In this document: in pieces, positions 11,575 to 20,342 of the stretch
Layout: each line of letters starts with the position of its first letter
How positions within the stretch are numbered: the first letter of the stretch is position 1
Assembly (NCBI GenBank): GCA_903813345.2
Contig: CAIIXF020000004.1
Location: 13,352,196-13,416,195 of the forward strand
Direction of reading: 5' to 3'
DNA from: Owenia fusiformis
Taxonomy: Eukaryota > Annelida > Polychaeta > Sabellida > Oweniidae
DNA length: 64,000 nt
Position numbers and translations under genes: made by a program
Notes under the pieces: generated by a model
Told to the model about the DNA's origin: nothing
Database searches by the model: none
The model's input: only the letters and a program-made list of their open reading frames with translations

Positions 11575-11709
11575 CCTAGGTCACATTTTCCCTGATTTAT
11601 CGCCCGGCGTCCGACCGATTGGGTATTTTGTTCAAAACCGAATACAATTCGAACAAAATACTCAATCGGCCGGGCGCCGTCCGATGAATCGGTGCCAATG
11701 TGACCTAGG
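11575..11709. mobile_element. palindromic MITE, family CCTAGGTCACATT, copy 2
   Basis: Perfect 13-bp terminal repeats CCTAGGTCACATT (11575-11587) and AATGTGACCTAGG (11697-11709) bound a self-complementary interior with CGCCCGGCGTCCGACCGATTG and its reverse complement. It has the same organisation as copy 1, with a few substitutions. Confidence 0.82.
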
Positions 11710-11809
11710 TAAATCGTAACTGAAACCTAGATGAAATGATATATGGCCGGATGGAAATCCACACTCGTTTCCCAGTTTGAATTTCAATCATGAAAACATC
11801 ATACTTTGG

Positions 11810-12150
11810 AAATCCAGGATGCATGAAATAGGCGATTTCGACATTTTCCAATGCGTGACAGAGCTTAACACTGAACATAGCGTAGCAATGCACTACAGAG
11901 CTAGGCAATCGTATCAGAGCCTGATTTAAAGCGTCATAATCGCATCAAAGCGTAATAATGCTTATCAAAGCGTGATGTCAAGCGTAACAAAGCCTGATCG
12001 AAGCGGGATCAAAGCGTGAGGGACCGTAACAAGTCGGGAAATCAGGGCGTATCAGAGCGTAACATTACTTAGGAGATCGTGACATTTTTGGAAAAGTAAA
12101 CAAAAATGACGGCGCTTTGCTCGCCGATTTAAAGCGTGGCATTCACAGGC
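11810..12150. repeat. partial copy of the AAAGCGT-rich foldback repeat
   Basis: From TGCATGAAATAGGCGATTTC through many CAAAGCGT / GTAACAAAGC words, this matches 29335-29540 in order. Its end (GACGGCGCTTTGCTCGCCG..AAAGCGTGGCAT) matches the terminus near 29850-29882. It ends about 200 bp upstream of the TRIM start codon, so it forms part of that gene's 5' flank. Confidence 0.8.
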
Positions 12151-12356
12151 CGATATATACTGCATCTTAGTTGGACAATGTTAAAGCTATGTATGTATGC
12201 GTTCACGAAAAAGGGATCAACTTGTACTCTTATTATAATCATAAATAAGCTCAATGACCTTTATCCCATACTTTAATGTTAATCATTAATTGCTATATTT
12301 AACAATAAAGCCAAATCATTTGAGACGTGTAATGTATTCTCGAAAGCAGAGGACTA

Positions 12357-14381
12357 ATGACACAAGAACGAATTAACATGGCTGAGTCTCTTACAGATAG
12401 CGATCGTTTGATTGAATCAGTGACTTGTGCAATATGTATGAACGTTTTAAACGATCCAAGATGCCTACCGTGTATGCACACCTTTTGCATGGGGTGTATT
12501 CAAGATATTATGGATCTTAGAAAGGGCGAAGAACACTTCCCGTGTCCAATTTGTCGAGAGCCATGTTCGATAATGGAAGGAGCTGTAGGTTTAAAAGCCA
12601 ACTTTTTTGCTCGGTCCGTTTTGGAAGCGATTAATGATCGAACTGACGTTGCTGATGTAAAATGTGACGTATGTCGTAAAGGAGGTTCAAATGTTCCAGC
12701 AACGTCCAAATGCGTAGAATGTAATGAAAAATTCTGTAAAGGCTGTGAGCGCACACACAGATTGTCGAGGTTCACCGAACAGCATCAAGTTCTTGGTTTG
12801 ACTGGAGACAAGTCACTGGACGAAAAGAACTCGATCGCTCTGTTGTCGAAACGAATTGTGTATTGTGAAAGGCATAAGAACGAGGCATTGAGGTACTACT
12901 GTAAGAGCGACGAACGCCTTATCTGCCAAGATTGTTTCGCATATGATCACCAGGGTCACGTATTAATGGACATTGAAGAAACTGCGAAAGCCAACATGAA
13001 GAAAATGAGTTTGGTCATTGATCTTGGAAAAAAAAGATCAGATGAAACCGAAAGCGCCATTGTTGAGAAACATGCTTACAAACAATTCATCGAAAACAAT
13101 ATGGAAGATGCAACAGCTCAGCTCGACGCAGACTTACAAGCAACACACGACAAGGTGGAGGCTCATTTTAAGTCCCTGAAAGTGCAAACTATGTCTATGG
13201 GTCATGCCGTGATTAAGAACATAATAGCCGGTTTGGCGGAACTTCAATTTGACAAAGATGCTATTGACGGCACCGTAAAACAGCTCGAGAATTTACAAGC
13301 TCATGGAAATCATGCAGACATCGTTTACATGGTTCCTGAAATGACATCAAAACTTGAGAGCTGGTCTACGCCTTTAGATCTAGGGTCTGAACAAGCGATG
13401 GCGCTAGCTGTTATACCAAGTCGTATGACCGACGATAACAATGTGACATTGGCGAAAGTTGAGTGTGAGGCACTTGGAAAAGTCAACTCCAACCCCCATA
13501 ACATGTATGAATTAAACGATGGAACTGAGACCGGAACGAAATATGTTGAAAGAAGCATCGATATAGACGACTTGCGTTCTATTGCTGTTTTTCCAAATGA
13601 CGAAATCGCCGTTATTTTAGGTGAATCAGTGCGATGCTATGACAAAGAATTGAACCTGAGACGTACACTTCCCATAAAGTTCGAGAAGAAGAACATTCCA
13701 TATGCTGTCACAAATGAAAATGGTCTTGCCTTGTTGATGAAGGGGTCGTTCCTCTCTAAGCGTAGCGTTCAAATATATGATATTTCTGGCGACCTTTTCA
13801 GAAAGATTTCAGTCGGTATTAAAAGTCCACGAGATATTGCAATGAAGGCGGATGGGGATTTCCTTGTGTTAACAAGTGATGGAAAAATTATCGAGGTCGC
13901 TTCGTCCAGTGGTGACATTTTAGAAACGTATTTGTTGCCTGGATCATTCGACGAGCCGTTCCGCATCGATGTGAATAGTTTAGATGATGTTGTTGTCAGC
14001 GACAAGTTCTACATACGACATTTTTCTAAGTCTTGCAGCAACAAGTATGAAATTTCATTTTCATTTTCTGCTATAATTTATGGATATTCGGAAAAAAATG
14101 AAATAGAACGTTTCGATAAATTAAAGTCATTTGGGTTATTTGACAGTCAAAACGATGTGGTTATATTAAACGCACGGAACAACAAAGTACAGGTTATGAG
14201 CTCCAGAGGTCGCATCAAGACAACATTGATAAAGAAGAGTAGGTCAGAATGCGTGTTGTTTGATATTGCATCAGCTAAAGACGGGGCCATCGTCGCCGGA
14301 GTTGCATATCATACAACAACTGGTCAGAAAACTGGTATCATAACATTTCAATATAGATCCGATGACGGCGAACTCATTTGA
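12357..14381 (+). CDS. TRIM-family RING E3 ligase, single exon
   Basis: This intact 674-residue open frame (or 667 residues from the second ATG at 12378, which has the better start context AACATGG) is a tripartite-motif protein. A C3HC4 RING spans residues 24-66 (C24, C27, C39, H41, C44, C47, C63, C66). B-box 1 is at about 103-143 (CDVC, CVEC, CKGC, H), and B-box 2 at about 170-201 (CERH, C182, C190QDC, H198, H201). A helical coiled coil covers about 205-330. The rest (about 360-674) is beta-rich with recurring hydrophobic-Asp strands (DDLRSIAVFPNDEIAVIL, SPRDIAMKADGDFLVL), as in the NHL/six-bladed propeller-like tails of TRIM2/3/56-type invertebrate proteins. Expected role is a RING ubiquitin ligase with substrate recognition by the C-terminal domain. 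The absence of introns suggests a retrocopy-derived, expanded TRIM lineage. I cannot assign orthology. Confidence 0.93.
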   Translation: MTQERINMAESLTDSDRLIESVTCAICMNVLNDPRCLPCMHTFCMGCIQDIMDLRKGEEHFPCPICREPCSIMEGAVGLKANFFARSVLEAINDRTDVADVKCDVCRKGGSNVPATSKCVECNEKFCKGCERTHRLSRFTEQHQVLGLTGDKSLDEKNSIALLSKRIVYCERHKNEALRYYCKSDERLICQDCFAYDHQGHVLMDIEETAKANMKKMSLVIDLGKKRSDETESAIVEKHAYKQFIENNMEDATAQLDADLQATHDKVEAHFKSLKVQTMSMGHAVIKNIIAGLAELQFDKDAIDGTVKQLENLQAHGNHADIVYMVPEMTSKLESWSTPLDLGSEQAMALAVIPSRMTDDNNVTLAKVECEALGKVNSNPHNMYELNDGTETGTKYVERSIDIDDLRSIAVFPNDEIAVILGESVRCYDKELNLRRTLPIKFEKKNIPYAVTNENGLALLMKGSFLSKRSVQIYDISGDLFRKISVGIKSPRDIAMKADGDFLVLTSDGKIIEVASSSGDILETYLLPGSFDEPFRIDVNSLDDVVVSDKFYIRHFSKSCSNKYEISFSFSAIIYGYSEKNEIERFDKLKSFGLFDSQNDVVILNARNNKVQVMSSRGRIKTTLIKKSRSECVLFDIASAKDGAIVAGVAYHTTTGQKTGIITFQYRSDDGELI

Positions 14382-15739
14382 CTCAAAATATGTCATAGAA
14401 ACTTATTCATTTGTTGTCGCATATTCATTGTTACACAATGATTCCATGCAGATGGACAAATACATGAACTAAAGGTGGACGTGTGGTTGGCACCTGTTTA
14501 GGCATGCGGTGCGCGCGAGTTTTATCTACTCGAGGGACTGAGTTCTTCATCCAGAGTTCTTATTCTGTGTAAACTTTATTAAAATTAGGTTCAAACGCAT
14601 ACGTGCATCGTAGCCGGGCCCATAACACATTCTAAGTATCTGATCACAGTTATATGCACAAAATAAGTACATGTAAAGAAAAACAAAAATATGTATGGGA
14701 TAGAAACTTGGTGTTTAGTAGGTTTGTTTTCAACACCAGAGTCTCGATACCGACTTAATCGATACTATAATTATCCCAACGAACGAAGTTAGGTATGGAT
14801 ATAGTGAAGTCGTCCGTCCGTCCGTGGACGGATTTTTTTCATAGTTGGTGGAAAGATGTATATTGGCCAATTGTCGTACGCAACAAAAAAAGATTCAAAA
14901 TGGCCGCCGCTTTAAAAACGGAGGGGAAATAGCATCCTTATTTGCTAGACAATTTGATTTTGCATATGGATAATGCATCTGTGCATAAGCCACTGGATGT
15001 CAATATTACATTGGATCTTCTTTTGCTAAACAGGGGAATTACTTTGAATGAATTTAGCTATAAGTGTGTATGATATCAATAATTAATGTGCCAAAAAGCT
15101 AATTCAGTACAATTAAAACACTGCTATTAACAGTTGGGAAGGTGTGTAAAATGAACAAAATGTGACAAAAACCGTCATATTTCCCCGACATCTCCGGGGT
15201 TTATGGCGACATGTTAACCATATGAAAATAAAATCAAAAATATAACAGCTATGAGGCTGAAATTGATGTCAGCTATTTCTCAATGTTTGTTTAATAAGTG
15301 CTCCAAATTTAACAAAAAAAACTACTAATGCCTTATATTTCCCTCAAAAAATGACATCTGGGACTCTATGTTTGCTGCTACCAACATTATTCTGTTGTTG
15401 TAGATGGTGATTACTCTAACTGCTCTCTTGGTGAGAGAAATGCTTTGCATCGAGAATGGGATGATTAATGGTTCGAACTTGGGGCAGAAGATGGAACTTT
15501 TCTTTAGATTATGGTTTTGGATAGTTGGGGTTTGTTTTCATTATGACTGGTGTACACTTAAACGTTTTCTGTTCTTGTTGTATTGTTCTGTACAACAAGT
15601 AGTTTCCTCGTTCAATATACCATAAAACCAGGTCTCTCCTCTTTCCAATGATATGTCATTCAATCACATTTGGTAATGGTTGGGTGAGAAATCCTTCCAT
15701 TTGCACAGTGGGTCAAAATCGGCTCTGGACCAAGTTTTA
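14382..15739. other. intergenic, no gene seen
   Basis: This is 3' flank of the TRIM gene. A dispersed-repeat-like segment begins near 14775 (CCCAACGAACGAAGTTAGG, then CGTCCGTCCGTCCGTGG and a TGGCCGCC word at about 14900). The rest is AT-rich DNA without a recognisable coding frame. Confidence 0.5.
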
Positions 15740-16460
15740 GATTTTGCAAAAATCAGTGCAAGGGCTAAGTGCCAATGGAAGTCGCCCTGACTTGAATTGT
15801 TGTGACTTTTTCTTTTGGATCTATCTCAGGAGCATCTGTGCTCACAATTCCTCCACCAGATATTGTAAAACCTCGAGAAAGAATTGCCCATGGGCTGCTT
15901 TTCTCTGCTTTAACATACAGATGACTCAGGGTAGAACCATGCATGACGTGGACAGATGAGCAGATTTTATGTGCAAGGAAGTGGTGGCAATTTGGAGGGG
16001 TATAGGATGTATTCTTGCAAGTTTATGAGTATTAACACTTTACTATCTATACCACACCTGTCACACCTTCTTCCAATAGCCCCTATATGCCCCTTGTACT
16101 GACTTTTACAATGTTTAAAACTTGGGTCCGAGCTGAATTTTGCCCCACTTTGCAAAATTAAATTAATTATTCGCCCAGCCATGACTCCCTGTGAATGAAT
16201 GATATTCCATTGCAAAGAGGAGTAATTTGGTTTTTTGGTATATTGAATGGAACGGATGCAGTCAGCATTGGTTTTATGTTTTCTTACAATATTGCATCGG
16301 GCTCCGCACACTGCCTTTTGCGATGTTTATAACTTGGTCCCAAGCTAATCTCGACCCACTTTGCAAATGGAATGATTACTCGCCCAACCATGACCAAATA
16401 TCAATGAATGATATATTATTTTAAAGTGGAGACACATGGCTTAATGGCGCATTGAATGAA
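15640..16460. repeat. three diverged copies of an about 200-bp unit
   Basis: Similar blocks containing GTGGGTCAAAATCGGCTCT or CCCCACTTTGCAAAATTAAA, AACTTGGTCCCAAGC and GCCCA(A/G)CCATGAC followed by ATGAATGATAT recur near 15660, 16070 and 16300. Divergence is high and boundaries are uncertain. Confidence 0.45.
15744..15959 (+). pseudogene. possible mariner-like transposase fragment
   Basis: The frame contains NGSRPDLNCCDFFFWIYLRS, which resembles the region around the last catalytic Asp of mariner-type transposases (SPDLNP.DFFLWGYL). It is short, isolated and flanked by degenerate repeats. Intact terminal repeats were not found. It is a probable dead fragment. Confidence 0.4.
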
Positions 16461-16755
16461 TTCAATGCTGCTATCACTGTTTTTTTGCTTTTTCAAGATA
16501 ACGATCTGTTGCGTTTTTTTATATGCACTGTATAATATATCGATTTACAGTAGCATTTATAGGAAACAAACAAAGAAGTACATATATATGCATGTAATAA
16601 TAATATTTATTTCTTAATATAAGTATATACAAACATATTGGCATCTGGGCATCTCATGAATTGACTGTGACACTCTCTTGCGTATGACGTTGCGTCGTTT
16701 GCGACTTGTAAATTAAAGTTGAATTCTCCTTCAAGGCAAATGAAAATCAGTAGCC

Positions 16756-17030
16756 CCATAATGTGGATGGTGCTATATTTGAAAACACCATAATGTGGAT
16801 TGTGCCGCGTAAGTCTGAAAGCGCCATAATGTGAATGGTGCTTGGTTCGTAAAGCCCCATAATGTGAATGGTGCTGGAGTCTGGGAGCGCCATAATGTGG
16901 ATGGCGCTCGAGTCTGAAAGCCCCATAATGTGGATGGTGCTTGAGCGATTGCGCCATAATGTGGATGGTACACGCGTTAAAAGTGCCATAATGTGGATGG
17001 TGCTAGAACAGTTGGATCCCATAATGTAAT
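16756..17030. repeat. about 33-bp minisatellite (CCATAATGTGGATGGTGCT core)
   Basis: The core CCATAATGTG starts at 16756, 16788, 16824, 16857, 16890, 16923, 16954, 16986 and 17019: nine units with spacings of 31-36 bp, mostly 33. The usual period is a multiple of three, so the minus strand is open in three frames at once with repeats such as APSTLWG and STIHIMGL. I regard these as repeat artefacts, not genes. Confidence 0.9.
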
Positions 17031-17159
17031 GGAAGTGACGATTGCCATGAAGGAGATGTGATTGAAAAGTACGAAAGTATGTGGTTGAATAAGAATGCAA
17101 TGAACATATGAATTTGAACCTTGGAAATGGAACGAACGCAAGTAAGTGACCCAGCCAAA

Positions 17160-18435
17160 TCATGTTAGCATATGTGCTACAATGAGATATAATATATCGA
17201 TTTAGAGTAACAAAGGTGAAGTACGTAGTGACTCAGTTGTCAAAATAGGTGAATTTGCGACAACATTATCAGGACGAATTGATATAAAACTGTCAATATA
17301 TCAATACTCCCATTAGGTTACTTTACTTGCAGTCGTTCTACTTATAGAAAATATAAATGTCTCGACCGGTCGGGAGTGTGGTGCTAGATGGTACGATTTA
17401 CTTATGACAGGTATTTATGTTTAAAATGATATACTTAATGATACTTGATCCTTAAGATAACTTTGTCCCAGGACTTCTTAAAATACTTTTCTCAATATCT
17501 AAGTGGCAATATATTATAGCTAATTGGCAATAAATATTTATTTTGTATTTCAAAGAGACAATGAACTTAGTCACTATTTCACGGCAATTTGTTCGAATTT
17601 CAAAAGTTCGTTTAACGACTTAAAATAATTATAAAATAGTTAACACTTGTATTTAAAAATCAGAATGTACTCTATTTCCCAGATGCAACTCTGCATCAGT
17701 ATGCCAAGACTACATCCACAATAATATAGACTACTTAATGCATCACCGGATGCGACCTTTATATAAGCCATGCTTTTAATAACATACTGTAGGAGAAAAT
17801 GAAGTCCATACCTTTTTTCGGACATTACGCAATTTAACAACAATCTTGCTTATCTTTAGCTTAAAAATCTTGCTCGCTGTGAAAAAATCATGTCGAGAAA
17901 TGTACAATGTAGCCTTCAATAATGAACCTAACCTGGCCAAAATACTTTTTGACAAGCCTTTACCAAAAAAATATCGTCCTCGAGGTGCTCATTGACCAGG
18001 CCATGTCTTGTCGGTAAAATTGTGAGCTAAATGAACTAAAATATAGCACGATACATAATAGTACAGTTACTCCAAACATTTTAAGATCGTTTTTCAGACC
18101 AAACAATGGGCTTCCTCACAAAAAGTACACTTTGATTTTAAAATAATCATTGTCCAGGATACTGAAATATATTAAAATATAATATAAGCATGTGTATTAC
18201 ATACCTAACGAAGCATTTGTATAGAAGTCAATGAAAAAGTTAGCGGGCTATTTCCACCGATATTGCCCGACAACCTCAATATAGCCCTCTTTCTTTATAT
18301 TATATTGTTCAATAACCACCGACAATATCACGACACGCATGTTTCATTTCGATCAAATTTTATTTGCACACAGATGTGTGATGGCATTGATAGATAGCGA
18401 CCATGGGAATAACAGAAGGTATGTAATAAATCATT
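17160..18435. other. intergenic, no gene seen
   Basis: AT-rich sequence with no convincing coding frame. Apart from the short repeat at 17651-17696, I see no structure in it. Confidence 0.5.
17651..17696. repeat. uninterrupted paralogue of a mariner insertion site
   Basis: TTTAAAAATCAGAATGTA followed directly by CTCTATTTCCCAGATGCAAC is the contiguous version of the two flanks of the element at 18810-19889. There the same sequences are separated by the element and a duplicated TA. Confidence 0.8.
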
Positions 18436-18543
18436 TATGTCACTATGAGGTGAAATATGCCTTCGTTCTTGCCCAAATATGGAGCCTCCCAATGTCGGCC
18501 TATAATGGGAGAACTCAGGCATATTTCACCTCATAGTGACATA
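18436..18543. repeat. 27-bp inverted repeat (foldback)
   Basis: TATGTCACTATGAGGTGAAA at 18436 onward, continuing TATGCCT, is the reverse complement of AGGCATATTTCACCTCATAG, TGACATA ending at 18543. About 55 bases separate the arms. It is probably a small MITE. Confidence 0.8.
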
Positions 18544-18809
18544 ACCTTCAAGTGTAGCTAAATACGGCGATGTTTTAAAATGTGAACTGGAAGATACACG
18601 TACATGTTTTAAAGTAAGGTTCGTTATTACTTAAGCATTAACTACTCTAGGAAAATAATTAACATAAACGTACCTTTAAATGCTTACATTTTGAAGCTGC
18701 TTTTCAGCTATCAGTGTTTACATTTACATTTAAAGTTACAAGTAGGTGTTAATTGGGAAGTTTTTATGTTTACTTGTTGCTCTCAATATACTTTAAAAAT
18801 CAGAATGTA

Positions 18810-19889
18810 CAGGGTGTCCCAGAAGTAATGATAATTATGCTCTAAAATTTTTATTTGATATGGAAACAATATGAAATTCACACAAATTAAAGATCAAGAT
18901 GTTAGCTTCATTTTACTATATTACATTTATTACTTTACACAAATATATTCAATGTATAGTTGCCATAGCAACATGTACGCACGTTCTGCGGAGCAGCTGT
19001 GTGTTTTTCATACATTTTTGAAAAACATTTCATGTTCATATGTTTCCCTGCTGTTCACATCACTACTGTAATGCTGCTACTTCATTCCTGATATTCCTTA
19101 AGAGCATTGTACATTGTTGATTCACTTATCCACATACTGTCCTTTGCTGGAGACAATTTGTCTGTGCCTTTCCAGCTAGGATTGGAAGACATGATCAAAA
19201 CCACTGTTGGACATATCCTGCAGAGCCAACTGAACTGAGCGGCGCAATTGTCGTCCTCCCTTCAGAACCGAACCATTTATGCCACCTATACACAGTGGGG
19301 TTGGACAGTCTTCTCTCACCATATGCTTGTTTAAACTCCTTTATATTGTCACTGGGTTTACCCCCTGTCTTCTGAAGGAATTTTATGACTGCTCTCTGCT
19401 CTAATTTTTCATCTTTGCTCAACGTTGGTGGCATAATGTACACCTCCCTGGAAATTCCTAGGTTGTGTTCCTAAGAGTTTTCCTTTTGTGAAACCCTATA
19501 TGACATCATCATGTGATGTCATAATATCAGATTAAAGTGATAATCCTGTCACAATGAGATAAATTACATAATATTAAACCACTATGACATCATGCAACTG
19601 TATACAATTACCATAACAATGATTTAAAAGCTTGAAACATTATCACAGAATAACTGCTTTTCTAAACTAAGTTTGAACATTTATAATACACGTATACGGA
19701 AACTGCTCCGCAGAACGCGCATACATGTTGCTATGGCAACTATACATGGAATATTTTTGTATAAATTCATAAATGTAATATAGCAAAATGAAGCTTATAT
19801 CTTTAACTTTAATTTGTATGAATTTCATATTGTTTCCTTGTCAAATAAAAATTTAAGAGCATAATTATCATCACTTCTGGGACACCCTG
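18810..19889. mobile_element. mariner-like element, TA-flanked, defective
   Basis: The element has long terminal inverted repeats of about 120 bp, starting CAGGGTGTCCCAGAAGTAAT and ending with its reverse complement ACTTCTGGGACACCCTG. TA lies immediately outside each end (18808-18809 and 19890-19891). The internal minus strand holds an N-terminal transposase remnant. The paralogous empty site at 17651-17696 supports these boundaries. Confidence 0.92.
19195..19443 (-). pseudogene. mariner transposase N-terminal fragment
   Basis: The frame begins MPPTLSKDEKLEQRAVIKFL and continues with QAYGERRLSNPTVYRWHKWF. This is the helix-turn-helix DNA-binding module of mariner-type transposases (..YG...LS..TVYRWHK.F..GR). 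No catalytic domain follows in frame. It lies within the TIR-bounded element, so it is a dead remnant. Confidence 0.8.
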
Positions 19890-19893
19890 TACT

Positions 19894-19899
19894 TTATTT
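19894..19899 (-). promoter_or_regulatory. candidate poly(A) signal of the PARP14-like gene
   Basis: TTTATT on the plus strand reads AATAAA on the minus strand, about 170 bp after the PARP stop codon and five bases from the end of the mariner-like element. The paralogous empty site has TCTATT instead. Use of this signal is an inference. Confidence 0.35.
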
Positions 19900-20067
19900 C
19901 CCAGATGCAACTCTGCATTTCTAACAATCAAGACAATCATAAGATTCTACTAGCTGAAACATACATTAGAAACACCACTGTCTTCACATCAAATGATATA
20001 CAGCCGCAGCAGTAACTTACATAGAAACCGAACATGACTGGACAGTGTTAGGTGTATATAAATATAG

Positions 20068-20342
20068 CTATGTGTATGCCAGTAAGTATTCGGGGTAAGC
20101 TTGTGAATCGTGGAATGTCACGTACATATTTGGTTGTTTAAAGTCATCTACGACAGTGTCATATCGATCATTTCCTGAAGGAAGTTTTGGGGGAACAACC
20201 ATATCGGGGTGTCCCTTCGTATAGTGTCCAGTGAGAACCTTCGCGATGTACATGTTCTTTGTTCCATCAGGCTGTGGTCTCGCAAAGAGGTCAGAATATG
20301 CAGCACTCACAGCAAAGTAGACGCCCTTGCCGAACCTGGTAG
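20068..20342 (-). CDS. PARP14-like exon 18: C-terminal catalytic half
   Basis: It starts with CT completing an Ala codon, then reads TRFGKGVYFAVSAAYSDLF (NAD-site Tyr), NMYIAKVLTGHYTKG, YDTVVDDF, NMYVTFHDSQAYPEYL and stops at TAG 20068-20070. The acceptor (minus) is TTTTTAG just above 20342. The end matches the C terminus of PARP14/15-type enzymes. Confidence 0.95.

Noticed and set aside
16607-17163. Overlapping minus-strand frames of 66-138 codons with repeating STLWG/HPHYGA peptides
   Set aside because: They are produced by a minisatellite whose usual period (33 bp) is a multiple of three. No start context, splice sites or domain supports a gene.
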